The notes: a model not told the origin generated them from the sequence alone. DNA of 64,000 nucleotides from Nitrospira lenta (GCA_945865525.1 CAMBDY010000007.1:30165-94164), one strand, 5' to 3'. Shown: positions 8,223 through 18,811, counted from the stretch's first letter. Translations and numbers: made by a program.

Positions 8223-8768
8223 CTACTCTTTGACCGTCATAATCATGGGGATCGGCTCTAAGGGATTATCGCAGTCGTCTCTGACTGCCGCAACGATCTT
8301 GTCCACCACATCCATGCCACGAAAGACCTCGCCAAACACTGTGTAGGTCCGGTCCAGTCCACTGTTGTCCGCGACGCTGATATAGAACTGCGAGCCGCTG
8401 TCGTTAAAGTCCCTCGTGCTGTTGCTCTCCCGTGGCACCTTGGCCATCGCGAGGGCGCCACGCTTATGAGGTCGGTCGCTCGTCTCGGGATTCAGCCAGT
8501 AGCCGGGGCTGCCGGATCCGTGCAGGGAGCGGTCCGAGTTTTTGCTCAAGGGATCGCCGCCTTGGATGATAAAGCCTGGGACGACGCGATGGAAGGTGGT
8601 GCCATTATAGAATTCCATCTTGACGAGCTTGATAAAGTTCTCGACATGGCGCGGCGCGTCATCGGGGTAGAAGCGAACTTTGATCTCACCGAAGGGCGTC
8701 GTGATGGTGACGCGGGGATCGATTTTTTGGAATTGCATCGTCATTGCAGGTAAATGTAGCAGGGGCAA
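8223..8768 (-). CDS. Cyclophilin-type peptidyl-prolyl cis-trans isomerase
   Basis: FHRVVPGFIIQGGDP, GSQFYISVADN, YTVFGEVFRGMDVVDKI. Confidence 0.93.
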   Translation of the reverse strand: MPLLHLPAMTMQFQKIDPRVTITTPFGEIKVRFYPDDAPRHVENFIKLVKMEFYNGTTFHRVVPGFIIQGGDPLSKNSDRSLHGSGSPGYWLNPETSDRPHKRGALAMAKVPRESNSTRDFNDSGSQFYISVADNSGLDRTYTVFGEVFRGMDVVDKIVAAVRDDCDNPLEPIPMIMTVKE

Positions 8769-8859
8769 GCTTCAGGCGGCAAGAGGAGGGACGAAGTGAT
8801 GACTGACCGGTGGGGGAGAAGAAGGAAGTAGGAACGAGGGTCGGTCCGATCAGTCCACA

Positions 8860-10185
8860 TTATGGATCACCCATCACATTTGTCAGCCCCTTGCCAGGAT
8901 CGACCTTGAACCAGAGGAGGCCCCCCAGGATGGCAATAGCCGCGGCCACGCCCAGTGCAATAGGCCAGCCCCAGTGATTGGCCAGCCAGGGAGTCAGGGT
9001 GGGGGAAATCGCCCCGCCGATATTGGCGCCGGTGTTCATGAGTCCAGATAGTGTGCCAGCATGGACTTTGGACAGATCAATCGTCGAGGCCCAGTAGGCG
9101 CCGATGGCAAAGTAGAGCCAGCCTGCTCCGAATGAGAGGCAGGTGATCGCGAGAAAGGGAGATTCGATGCAGGCTCCCAGAGCAATCGAGACTCCGGCCA
9201 GAATCATGCTGGTCATGCCTACCACAGCCCGCCCTGTGGTGAGCCCATAGGCGGCTGCGAGCCGATCGGTCGCCCAGCCTCCCAGGGGACACATGACCAA
9301 CATGGCTAGAAAGGGAGCAGAGGCATAGAGCCCTCCCCGAAGTACATCGAACCCCCGAACATTCACTAGATACAAGTAGAACCAGGACAGATAGACGTAG
9401 GCGACGTAGCCAAGGCAACTGTAGCTGAGCACTAGCCACCAGACGGTGGGGGTCTGTCTGAACGTTCGCCAGGGCACAGCGGTGTTGGTGGGTGGTTCAT
9501 GCAGAAGAAGCGCCCGCTCTCCTTCATTGACCCAGGGATGTTCATAAGGATGGCTGCGTGAGAGGAGCCACCAGAGAAGTCCCATCCCGAGTCCGAGCAG
9601 ACTGGCGAGATAGAAAACAGTTTGCCAGCCCCAGTTCACCATGACCCAGGCAGCGATAGGCGGGGTCATGGCTGAGCCTAATCCAATGCCACCGATTGCG
9701 ACCCCGATACCGAAGCCTCGCGCATGAGCCGGAAACCAATTGGTAATGGCGCGGTTGAAGGTGGGTAGGGCTACGGCCTCTCCAAGCCCCAGGCAGAATC
9801 GCACGAGCACTAAGGCGCCAACCGTTCCGACGAGGCCCCCGAGCCAAGAGGCGGCGACCATGGCGGTGAAGGCGGTACAGACCGACCACCAGAGGAGCGC
9901 GCCGGTTAGCACCACTCGCGCGCCGAAGCGATCGGCCATCCATCCACCGGGAATCTGGAAGAGCGCGTAGCCGATGACGAAGGCCGAGAAGATCCATCCC
10001 ATCTGTTGATCGGTAATGCCGTAGGCCGGCATCATTTGCCGCGCGGTTACAGAAATATTGACGCGGTCGATATAGGTGACGACGCTGACAAAAAAGAGCA
10101 GGGAAAGGATGAGCCAGCGTATTCGGGATGGGCGGGTAGTCGGTTGGTTCACAGAATTGGGTTGTGCGGTCTGTAACAGAGGCAT
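8860..10185 (-). CDS. MFS transporter
   Basis: 12-TM-like hydrophobicity, YIDRVNISVTARQMMPAYGI, GWMADRFGAR. Confidence 0.9.
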   Translation of the reverse strand: MPLLQTAQPNSVNQPTTRPSRIRWLILSLLFFVSVVTYIDRVNISVTARQMMPAYGITDQQMGWIFSAFVIGYALFQIPGGWMADRFGARVVLTGALLWWSVCTAFTAMVAASWLGGLVGTVGALVLVRFCLGLGEAVALPTFNRAITNWFPAHARGFGIGVAIGGIGLGSAMTPPIAAWVMVNWGWQTVFYLASLLGLGMGLLWWLLSRSHPYEHPWVNEGERALLLHEPPTNTAVPWRTFRQTPTVWWLVLSYSCLGYVAYVYLSWFYLYLVNVRGFDVLRGGLYASAPFLAMLVMCPLGGWATDRLAAAYGLTTGRAVVGMTSMILAGVSIALGACIESPFLAITCLSFGAGWLYFAIGAYWASTIDLSKVHAGTLSGLMNTGANIGGAISPTLTPWLANHWGWPIALGVAAAIAILGGLLWFKVDPGKGLTNVMGDP

Positions 10186-10370
10186 AGAGATTCTGGATTA
10201 TAGCGGGTTCAGACGGTTTCCTCATCTAGTGAAAGAGACAGGGGCGATGCGAGGATTTCCTTGTCCTGATGCAGGCTTAGTAGATTTCATGCAGGTGATT
10301 GGGTAAGATGCCTTACTCGTAGACCTGATGCGGTTTATCCCCCCGTATAACCGATCGTAGGGAGCAGGCG

Positions 10371-13300
10371 TTGGTTCGAAATCGCCGTATCATTATTCTG
10401 AGCGCCGTTGTGCTGATCGGCGTCCTCATGCTGATGGTTTTGCCCTCCCTTACCGGCGGTGAGTATCTCAAAGATTTCTTCCTGCAGCAGTTGGAGGAGG
10501 GGATCGGACGAAAGATTGACGTTCATCGCGCCAAACTGGTGCTCTTCCCCCGCCTTCGTTTGGAACTTACGCAGGTTGCGATTCACGATCGGAACTCCAA
10601 TGACATTTTGTTGTCTGCTAAAAGACTCGATTTAGTTCTGCGCTTGCTCCCGCTGCTGCGTAAACAGGTTGTGGGGAAGCGGTTGTTGATCGAGGAACCG
10701 ATTTTGACGCTCCGGCGCGATCAGAGTGGGCACTGGAATTTTCCTGATGAGGCCGCACAAGGAGGCGAAACCGAGGAAGGCCCCGTGCAGACGATCAGTC
10801 GAGTCTTCCGTATTCGTGAAGCCACGTTGGTTAAGGGGAAGCTGATCATTATCGATGATGCTCATCCGGATGGGACTCGATCGATGGCCCTGGAGTCGGT
10901 GGATGCGTCACTGGTGGTCAGGGCGGAGCGGGGCCAGGCGGATCTGCAGATCTCTGCCGCTCATGCCAGCGACAAGGGTCTGTCTACCCTCTCGTTGACG
11001 GGGATGATTACCACTGCGCCGCGTCCGCTCCTGGCCGCCAATGATTTTGTGGCCTCGCAGGTCCGGCTCCAGTTCGATGGCACCCTAGATGCTGCAGATG
11101 TGAATCTTCGGGATGTGGCAGACTTTTTCGGGCGGCGTCCAGTTCCTGAGCAGCTGCAGGGTGTCGTGAATGTGCGTAGTCTTGTGCACGCCGTCCCAGG
11201 CGTGGCCGGCTATGATGTCCTCCTGTCCGATCTCTCCGTGAACCTCAAACAGCTGTCCCTCACAGGCCAAGCGAGCCTCTCCGGTCTGCTGACGCCTCAG
11301 CCCACCTTTGCTGTGACCTTCGCGGCATCCCCAATCCAATTACGCCAGTTGCTCATGCAGTTGCCGGCTCAGTGGGTCCATCCGCAGTTGCCCGCGATCA
11401 TTCAGGAGCGGGAGATCGATGGGATCGTGGAGATCGTCTCGGCGAGGATCACGGGGTCATTGGCGGCAGGACCGCCGCGCTCGTTGACGGGGGAGTTTCG
11501 TGTGAGCCAGGCGCAGGCACTGATCGGGGAGAGTCGCGTCCCTGCCAAGGATGTGTCCGCAGTTGTGTCGGTCGAAGTTGGTCGCATCCGCGTGTCGAGT
11601 TTGAGCGGACTCTATGGTGCGCTCCATATGAATGATAGTAAGGCGCTCGTGTCATTTCTGGAGGCGGGTCCCTGGTTGGACATGGATATTACTGGGACGA
11701 TGGCTGCCGAAGACTTGACGAAGTTTCTCGCGAAGGCTGTCACGTCAGAACAGTTGTCGCGCGCGCTGGCCACCTCGCGCAATGTCGAAGGCATGGCTAG
11801 CCCCACGTTTCGGTTGGTTGGCCCGCTCAATCAGCCTGGTGGCATCACCTTTGCTGGGGGAGAGATTATCGTGCAGGGGATCAGCCTGACGAATGCGTTA
11901 TTACCGGAGCGGTTGACCGGCTTACAGGGTCGGTTTGTGCTGTCGGATGGCGGGACCAAGTTCGATCAGGTGACGGGACATTTTGGGGATCTGGCCTGGC
12001 AAGTGAGCGGGAGTATCATGGGTGGCCGTGCCAGTCTGTTTCAAGATTTCCTGATTCGGATCAACGGCGATGCAGGGCATATGATTCGGTTGCTACCCGC
12101 GAATAGCATTTCGGACAAAATGATTGACGGGCTGGTCAGTGGGGCTGTGGTCTTGACCGGTCCAACCCTGTCCCCGCATGTGCGGGGGGAGATGGTGTTG
12201 ACCGAGTCGAAAGTGACGCTGGCTGGCCTAGTGGAAAAACCAATTGGCGCCCAGGCGACGGTGGAATTCGAGGGGATAATTTCGCAGGCCGGAGCCTTGC
12301 TTGAGAGGATAGAGCTGATTGCTCCACCACTTCGGCTGCCAGTCAAAGGCAAGATTCAACTGGGTAAAGAGTTTGCCGTCGATGCCTCGTTATCGACCGG
12401 GACTCTGCCCTTGTCCCGTTGGCCGACATGGCTTACGAAGGGCAGCTTTGAGGCGGGGAGTATCGAGCTGTCACTTGAGTTGAAGGGGACGGGGCTAAAT
12501 TGGAGCGGAGTGCGAACCACCGGGTGGCTGGCCATGACCAATGGCTTGATGAATGCCACAGGGGCCGAGGGCCCGATCCAGGACCTGTATCTGCGGGTCC
12601 ACTTCGTGCCAAACGGCGCCGAGATTAAACGGCTGTCCTTCCGTCTATTGGGTAGCGACCTTGCGATGGAAGGGACGGTCCAGAATTGGCCGGCGAAACC
12701 GGCGATTAGAGCTAAGATCGAATCCAGTCAGATGGACCTCGACCTTCTCATTCCCAAAGGCAACCGGTCTCCAGTGCGAGATTTTCTTGAAACCCTTGCC
12801 GCGACCAGCACGGTCCAGGCTACGGTGTCGATGGCGCGTAGCCATTACGGTCATCTCAAGTTCGGGAATCTCTCCGCTCGGGTCACGATTCAAAACGGTG
12901 CCCTGGAGGTGGATCGGCTGTCCGGTCGGTCAGCCAGCGGGGAAGTGGCGGGCCATTTTGTGGTGCATCTGCCGCCCCATCAGCCAGCGGCTGCCGAGGT
13001 CTCGGTGCAGGCGACGGGCTTGCGGGTAGAAGATTTGCTGAAACTCCTGGGCGAGAAAGAAGCGAGTTTGGCGACGGGAGAGGTGCGGGTGACGGGGACG
13101 ATCAGCGGGCATGGACGGAATCCGAACGGACTTTCGCCTACGCTGAACGGGAAAGTGGAAGTCGCGCTTGAAAATGGGCGCCTATTGAAATCGCAGAAGC
13201 GAATGCTGTGGAAAATCATCAGCATTCTGAATTTACCGGCGGTATTGCAGGGGAAGGTAGATTTGGAGAAAGAGGGGTTGGCCTATAACAAGATTACGGC

Positions 13301-13730
13301 GACGATGGTTGCGAAGAACGGCCTACTCGAGACAGAGAACTTGATCATCGATAGCCCGATCGTCAAGATGACCGCCGCCGGCAGTTACGATGTGTCGACG
13401 GATCAAATCAACATGATCTGGGCTGTTAGTCCGTTTGGTTCCTATTCAAAACTTATCGACAGGATTCCGCTCTTCGGAAGGATTTTTGCCGGTGAGCGCA
13501 AAGGCTTAACCACGGCCCTATTCTCTGTCAAAGGGCCCATCCAGGATCCGGAGGTGGTGTACCTACCGATACAGTCGTTCGCCAGCGGTGTGACGGGGCT
13601 GGCGCAACTCGCGTTTGACATCTTGAAGAACACCGTGATGTTGCCGATTGATCTCATTACCCCTGAGGAGGGCAAGGGCGCCAAGAAAGATGTGATTCCT
13701 GCGCCAGAAGCGGCGCCAGCCGCGCCTTGA
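10371..13730 (+). CDS. AsmA-family protein
   Basis: 1119 aa, N-terminal TM, AsmA-like N-terminus and C-terminal region (GKVEVALENGRLL...). Confidence 0.85.
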   Translation: MVRNRRIIILSAVVLIGVLMLMVLPSLTGGEYLKDFFLQQLEEGIGRKIDVHRAKLVLFPRLRLELTQVAIHDRNSNDILLSAKRLDLVLRLLPLLRKQVVGKRLLIEEPILTLRRDQSGHWNFPDEAAQGGETEEGPVQTISRVFRIREATLVKGKLIIIDDAHPDGTRSMALESVDASLVVRAERGQADLQISAAHASDKGLSTLSLTGMITTAPRPLLAANDFVASQVRLQFDGTLDAADVNLRDVADFFGRRPVPEQLQGVVNVRSLVHAVPGVAGYDVLLSDLSVNLKQLSLTGQASLSGLLTPQPTFAVTFAASPIQLRQLLMQLPAQWVHPQLPAIIQEREIDGIVEIVSARITGSLAAGPPRSLTGEFRVSQAQALIGESRVPAKDVSAVVSVEVGRIRVSSLSGLYGALHMNDSKALVSFLEAGPWLDMDITGTMAAEDLTKFLAKAVTSEQLSRALATSRNVEGMASPTFRLVGPLNQPGGITFAGGEIIVQGISLTNALLPERLTGLQGRFVLSDGGTKFDQVTGHFGDLAWQVSGSIMGGRASLFQDFLIRINGDAGHMIRLLPANSISDKMIDGLVSGAVVLTGPTLSPHVRGEMVLTESKVTLAGLVEKPIGAQATVEFEGIISQAGALLERIELIAPPLRLPVKGKIQLGKEFAVDASLSTGTLPLSRWPTWLTKGSFEAGSIELSLELKGTGLNWSGVRTTGWLAMTNGLMNATGAEGPIQDLYLRVHFVPNGAEIKRLSFRLLGSDLAMEGTVQNWPAKPAIRAKIESSQMDLDLLIPKGNRSPVRDFLETLAATSTVQATVSMARSHYGHLKFGNLSARVTIQNGALEVDRLSGRSASGEVAGHFVVHLPPHQPAAAEVSVQATGLRVEDLLKLLGEKEASLATGEVRVTGTISGHGRNPNGLSPTLNGKVEVALENGRLLKSQKRMLWKIISILNLPAVLQGKVDLEKEGLAYNKITATMVAKNGLLETENLIIDSPIVKMTAAGSYDVSTDQINMIWAVSPFGSYSKLIDRIPLFGRIFAGERKGLTTALFSVKGPIQDPEVVYLPIQSFASGVTGLAQLAFDILKNTVMLPIDLITPEEGKGAKKDVIPAPEAAPAAP

Positions 13731-13755
13731 CCGACCTCCCACCCCGTGTTAAATT

Positions 13756-14916
13756 TTGAGTGTAATGAGTATGGCTTCATCGACTGCTGAGTCTCAACGC
13801 GCTACGGTCTTTATCGCTGCCAGCGAGAGCGATTCTAATCTCTATTACACGACGAAGTTTATCGCGCCGGACCCCTTTATCTATCTCGAGATCAAAGGGG
13901 AGCGGATTTTGGTGATGAGTGATCTCGAAATGGATCGGGCGAAGAGTCAATCGTCCGTCGATCGGGTGCTGTCCTACTCGGAGATCGAAGGCCGTGCAAA
14001 GAGGGAGGGTATCGCCGAGCCTGGTACGGTCGAGGTGGTCCATATCCTCCTGCGGGAAGCCGGCATCACGCAGATCCTGGTCCCGGCCAACTTTCCTTTC
14101 GGCCATGCCGTCAAGTTCCAGTCGTTGGGATATCAGCTCCACTCCAAGCGAGACCCCTTCTACGAACAACGGATGGTGAAGACCGCCGAGGAAGTGCGCT
14201 ATATCGAAATTGCACAGCGCGCGACTGAGCAAGCGGTTGCGGCGGCGCACGACCTACTGCGCCAGGCCTCGATCAAGAAAGATCAGCTCTGGTTCGAAGG
14301 TGCGGCGCTGACGTCCGAGCGAGTAAAGAAGTTCATTAATGTGGCTTTGATGGAGAACGACTGTGTGGCGCAGCATACTATCGTTGCCGGTGGGGAGCAG
14401 GCGTGTGATCCTCACAACGAAGGGAGCGGGCCGTTGCCTGCCCACCGCAGCGTGATTTTCGATGTCTTTCCCCGTTCGGCTTCAAACCGATATTTCGCCG
14501 ACATGTCACGAACCGTGGTACGGGGGACTCCAAGTTCCGAACTGAAGCGGCTCTATCAGACGGTCTTGGACGCGCAGGAAGAGGCCATCACGAAAATCAA
14601 AGACGGAGCGGATGGACAACGTATTCATCAAGGGATCTGTGCCAGGTTTGAAAAAGCTGGGTATAAGACTGGCCTTGTTGATGGCCGGATGCAGGGTTAT
14701 TTTCACGGCACCGGTCATGGCGTCGGCCTCGATATTCATGAAGCGCCCCGTATCAGCCGCACGGGATCGCTTCTTCAAGAAGGTCATGTGGTCACCGTCG
14801 AGCCTGGCCTTTATTATCCAGGTCTGGGGGCCGTTCGTATTGAGGACATGGTACTCGTCACGAAAGACGGTTGCCGTAACCTGACGAACTTCCCTAAGGT
14901 CTTCGAACTGGGCTGA
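13756..14916 (+). CDS. M24 family metallopeptidase (Xaa-Pro aminopeptidase-like)
   Basis: VIFDVFPRSASNRYFADMSRTVV, GTGHGVGLDIHEAPRIS, VTVEPGLYYPGLGAVRIEDMVLV. Confidence 0.92.
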   Translation: MSVMSMASSTAESQRATVFIAASESDSNLYYTTKFIAPDPFIYLEIKGERILVMSDLEMDRAKSQSSVDRVLSYSEIEGRAKREGIAEPGTVEVVHILLREAGITQILVPANFPFGHAVKFQSLGYQLHSKRDPFYEQRMVKTAEEVRYIEIAQRATEQAVAAAHDLLRQASIKKDQLWFEGAALTSERVKKFINVALMENDCVAQHTIVAGGEQACDPHNEGSGPLPAHRSVIFDVFPRSASNRYFADMSRTVVRGTPSSELKRLYQTVLDAQEEAITKIKDGADGQRIHQGICARFEKAGYKTGLVDGRMQGYFHGTGHGVGLDIHEAPRISRTGSLLQEGHVVTVEPGLYYPGLGAVRIEDMVLVTKDGCRNLTNFPKVFELG

Positions 14917-14920
14917 CGAA

Positions 14921-14981
14921 GTGCTGAGTTCTTAGCAATTCGTTTCTATCGACTCAGTTCGCAGCACTCATGGCTCGGCAC
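14921..14981. repeat. Inverted heptad-repeat element (word GTGCTGA)
   Basis: Left GTGCTGA|GTTCTTA|GCAATTC; right TCAGTTC|GCAGCAC|TCATGGC|TCGGCAC (14954-14981). Confidence 0.65.
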
Positions 14982-14987
14982 TAGCCT

Positions 14988-15941
14988 ATGCGTCTCACCT
15001 TCACCATTCAGCGATTTAACCCCGAAGTTGATTCTTCCGCCCATCCACAAGAGATCCGCCTCGACGTCGGGCGGGGGATGACTGTCCTCGATGCCCTCAT
15101 CCGTATCAAACAGGAGTGCGACGGGAGCTTGGCCCTCCGCTATTCCTGCCGCTCCTCGATTTGCGGCTCCTGCGCGATGACGATCAATGGTAGCGAGAAG
15201 CTAGCCTGCCGTACTTCGCTCAGGAAAGAGCTTGAGCGACATAGGCAGATTACGGTCGCGCCTTTGCGTAATTTTCCTGTAATCAAGGATCTGGTCGTGG
15301 ATATGGCGCCCTTCTGGGGGAAGATCCGTGATGTACAGCCGTGGCTCTCGCCAGGTAGTGCTTTGCCCAGAGCAGGTGGGGCTCATTCCCATCCGGAGTT
15401 TCACAATGTGGATGCCTGCATTATGTGCGGTGCGTGCGTCGCGGCTTGTACGGTGTATGAAGTGTCGAAGGGGTTTGCCGGTCCTGCTGCCTTGGCGAAG
15501 GCTGATCGGTTTCTTTCGGATCCGCGAGAAGCAGGCGCTTCGACGAGGGCCCGGTTGTCAGCGCTCCAAGGTGAGCATGGGATCTGGGATTGCACGCGCT
15601 GCAATTTTTGCGTCGAAGTCTGTCCGAAAGATGTTCAGCCGATGGAGGCGATCATTCGGTTGCGGCGGGCTTCGCTTGACCGGGGGATGACCACGACCGG
15701 TGGCGCACGCCATATTCTCGGTTTTACCTCATTGGTCGAGCAGCAGGGGCATTTGAACGAAGCGCTCATGCCACTGAAAGTGGTGGGGCTCTCGCCGAGT
15801 CGCCTGCTCCATATTCTGCCTCTGGGTATCAAGATGCTGCTTAAGGGGAAAATACCGAATCCTCTCGGCCATGCGTTCCCTGGCCTCAGCCATCTCAAGG
15901 CCCTGATTCGACGGGCGAAACGTCCCATGCCGCCGGTCTGA
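14988..15941 (+). CDS. sdhB: Succinate dehydrogenase/fumarate reductase iron-sulfur subunit
   Basis: CRSSICGSCAM, CIMCGACVAAC, CTRCNFCVEVCP. Confidence 0.9.
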   Translation: MRLTFTIQRFNPEVDSSAHPQEIRLDVGRGMTVLDALIRIKQECDGSLALRYSCRSSICGSCAMTINGSEKLACRTSLRKELERHRQITVAPLRNFPVIKDLVVDMAPFWGKIRDVQPWLSPGSALPRAGGAHSHPEFHNVDACIMCGACVAACTVYEVSKGFAGPAALAKADRFLSDPREAGASTRARLSALQGEHGIWDCTRCNFCVEVCPKDVQPMEAIIRLRRASLDRGMTTTGGARHILGFTSLVEQQGHLNEALMPLKVVGLSPSRLLHILPLGIKMLLKGKIPNPLGHAFPGLSHLKALIRRAKRPMPPV

Positions 15942-16104
15942 CTCTATGGATTGAACCCTTTTTTCTTGAAGAGATTGCATGTTCGCTCGTAAGGATGCAG
16001 GGCGAGCAGGCCGAGACAAGACGGCATATGGTGCGATCTTCGAGGCACAAGCGGAGGCGTGAGCTTAATCGATATCCCTTCAGCACCTAGGGAAGTAGCA
16101 GGAT

Positions 16105-17838
16105 CTAAGGCTTGAGTCGATGGCCATAGAGTAACGTGATATTAATGCGCCGGCTGAGATAGTCATCTTTAAAGCTGATCTCGTCAGTTTCGTGGAAGAG
16201 ATCGGAGTTGAAGACTACTGCGCGATTGGCCTGATAGGGAATCTTGATCGTCTGCGCACCCACCTCTTTGAGCCAGGTGAGAATTTTCGGTTTGTTTTGG
16301 TCGCTGTTATAGTCCTGAAAGTTCCATGTTCGTGGGGCTTCCTTGTTGTAGACGATCAACCCGCCCGTTTCTCGGTTTAGGTTGGCCTCGTCAGGCGTAA
16401 TCCAGAAATTCACATTGACCGCCGCGGCGTCAGCATGGATGCTGAGGCCACGGCGCGTGCTGTCGTGCTTAAACGCCCAGGCTTGGGTGAGCCGGTGCTG
16501 CTTGAAGATGCGAGGGAATTTGAGCCGCAATTCCTCGGCGATCTGGAGGAGCAGTGGTGAGGCGAACCCGTCTCCCAGGAAGGCCCCGCTATAACCATTT
16601 TCGTAATCCTTCTTCCAGATTGTGGACTCCCAACAGAACCGTCGCAACTCTTCCAGCGCTTCATTTTTAAGGAGCCCATCGATAAAGGTGGCTTCTGGCT
16701 GCTTGGCTAGATAGCGGGATTCCACTGCCTCCACGTCCAGGGCAGGATGAAGTGCGCCATTAGAAATAAGCTTAGTTTGGGCGCGATAGAGGAGCCGATT
16801 GAAGGAGGTAGCGACTGGCGCAAGCTCCTGGGGGGTAATGACAATTCGATTGCCACGATCGGGGCGGCGGGCTAATTCGTGATGGAGCAACTGGAGTGAA
16901 TGGAGATAGGGGCGCTGGTCATCGCGTAGCAGTTGCTGGTCAAAAAGATATTGGACTTGTTCCAAATCATGCTTGATACGTGAGCGATAGACGAAGGCGT
17001 CGGTGATTGGCTTGCCATGGTCATGTTTGGTCTGCGCCGAAAGTTGAAGACAGTTGATGGATTTTTCGTCTTTCCTAGCCCAGAGCCAGGCGATGCCGAG
17101 GTTGTAGAGGGCCTTCAGATAGCCAGGCATGATCGTGAGGGCCTGGGTGAATGATGCAATGGCCTCATCCAGCGATCCGGTTTCCATCAAGGCTAGGCCA
17201 AGATTGTTGAGGGCTTCGATATGCGTCGGTTTTAGTTGAAGGGCTTGGCGATAGGAGGTGATAGCTCTCGCCATCTGCCCCTGCTCCTTTAAGGCGACGC
17301 CTAGATTGTTGTGGGTATCCGCATGGGACGGATTGAGTGTCAGGGCTTTCTGGTAGGCTGCAATGGATTCGGGGATTGCACCTTGGTTTTTGAGTCCATT
17401 GCCCAGATTGATCCAGGCTTCCAGATGTTGTGGATTTAATGTGACGGCCTGTCGATAGGCATGAACGGCTTCGTTTGGTCGAGCAGCCTTCTGGCTCACG
17501 ACCCCGAGGTTAAACCAATAGAGGGGTGAGGCAGGGGCCTGTTCGATGGCGTGTGAGATTGCGGCAATGGCGTCGTCGAATCGGTTGAGCCGATAGAGTA
17601 CGAGTCCGAGACAATGCAAGGCCTCTGGATCATTCGGGGCTTGGCCCAGGGCTTGTCGATAGATCAGTTCGGCCTTTTGAAACGACCCGCTTTGGAGATG
17701 TCCCGTGCCTTCATTCAGCAAGGCTCGGATATCCGGGTTGTTCGGCGTGTCACTGACAAGGGCTTGAGGCACGGGAGGAGGACCTTTAATCGGTTTCATG
17801 CTGCGTTGAGGGTATACGAAAATTGAAGACGTGGTCAA
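16105..17838 (-). CDS. TPR-repeat protein with C-terminal 2OG-Fe(II) oxygenase-like domain
   Basis: Successive TPRs (GNGLKNQGAIPESIAAYQKALTLNPSHADTHNNLG) then GLSIHADAAAVNVNFWITPDEAN...VVFNSDLFHETD. Confidence 0.88.
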   Translation of the reverse strand: MTTSSIFVYPQRSMKPIKGPPPVPQALVSDTPNNPDIRALLNEGTGHLQSGSFQKAELIYRQALGQAPNDPEALHCLGLVLYRLNRFDDAIAAISHAIEQAPASPLYWFNLGVVSQKAARPNEAVHAYRQAVTLNPQHLEAWINLGNGLKNQGAIPESIAAYQKALTLNPSHADTHNNLGVALKEQGQMARAITSYRQALQLKPTHIEALNNLGLALMETGSLDEAIASFTQALTIMPGYLKALYNLGIAWLWARKDEKSINCLQLSAQTKHDHGKPITDAFVYRSRIKHDLEQVQYLFDQQLLRDDQRPYLHSLQLLHHELARRPDRGNRIVITPQELAPVATSFNRLLYRAQTKLISNGALHPALDVEAVESRYLAKQPEATFIDGLLKNEALEELRRFCWESTIWKKDYENGYSGAFLGDGFASPLLLQIAEELRLKFPRIFKQHRLTQAWAFKHDSTRRGLSIHADAAAVNVNFWITPDEANLNRETGGLIVYNKEAPRTWNFQDYNSDQNKPKILTWLKEVGAQTIKIPYQANRAVVFNSDLFHETDEISFKDDYLSRRINITLLYGHRLKP

Positions 17839-17899
17839 AGGGGGGGCGGCACGGTGACTTTCCGAAAAGTAGAAGTTATACTTCGAGGATGGTAGATCT

Positions 17900-18790
17900 A
17901 TGAAATATGCTCTCTATCCCGGTTGTGCAGCGCAAGGGGCGACTCCTGAGCTCTACCAATCGACAAGGGCGATCATCGGCCGATTAGGGATCGAGGTCGT
18001 CGAGCTTGCTGCCGCTTCCTGTTGCGGTGCCGGAGTTGTGACGGAGGTGCATCCCGATATGGCGCTGGCGATTAATGCCAGGACCTTTGCGCAAGCGGAG
18101 GCGCTGGGGCTGGACGTCATGACAATCTGCGGCACCTGCCAAGGGGTAATGAGTGCTGCCAACCAACGGTTGAAGACCGAGCCAGGGACGCTGGATCGTA
18201 TCAACGCTCTCCTGGCGCCAGAAGGATTGACCTACCAGGGTCATGTTCAAGTCAAACATCTTTTATGGATTGTGGTGCGAGACATCGGGCTGGCGCGCCT
18301 GGGAGACCTCGTGTCTGTACCAATGCGAGACTTCCACATCGCTCCTTTTTATGGGTGCTATATCCTGCGTCCTTCGTGGGATCTTGGGTTCGACGATCCG
18401 GAGAATCCGCAATCTCTGGAGCGTGTCATCACGGCGGTTGGTGGCGAGCCGGTGCCCTATGAAGGGAGAACCAAATGCTGCGGGTTTCCCATCATCCTTG
18501 AGAAGGAAGCCATTGCCGTGGCGATGGCGGGGGCGCACATGAGCGAGGCTAAGGATCAGGGGGCAGACTTTCTGGTGACGCCTTGTCCGCTTTGTCACAT
18601 GAGTCTGGATATTTATCAGGAGCGGGCCGGTCGCGCAGTCGGCCGCGAGCTCCATTTGCCGATCTTGCATCTGCCGCAGTTGCTCGGTTTGGCGATGGGG
18701 ATTTCAGCGAAGGACTTGGGGCTTGCCCATCATCTGATCTCGGTTGATTCTATCGTAGCGACGCTGGGGCGTCGGCAAACACATTCGTAA
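17900..18790 (+). CDS. HdrB-like / SdhE-type CCG-domain subunit
   Basis: Two CCG motif sets: YPGCAAQG, SCCGAGV, CGTC; YGCYILRP, KCCGFP, CPLC. Confidence 0.88.
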   Translation: MKYALYPGCAAQGATPELYQSTRAIIGRLGIEVVELAAASCCGAGVVTEVHPDMALAINARTFAQAEALGLDVMTICGTCQGVMSAANQRLKTEPGTLDRINALLAPEGLTYQGHVQVKHLLWIVVRDIGLARLGDLVSVPMRDFHIAPFYGCYILRPSWDLGFDDPENPQSLERVITAVGGEPVPYEGRTKCCGFPIILEKEAIAVAMAGAHMSEAKDQGADFLVTPCPLCHMSLDIYQERAGRAVGRELHLPILHLPQLLGLAMGISAKDLGLAHHLISVDSIVATLGRRQTHS

Positions 18791-18811
18791 ATTGCCTAAA
18801 GGAGTTAGTGT

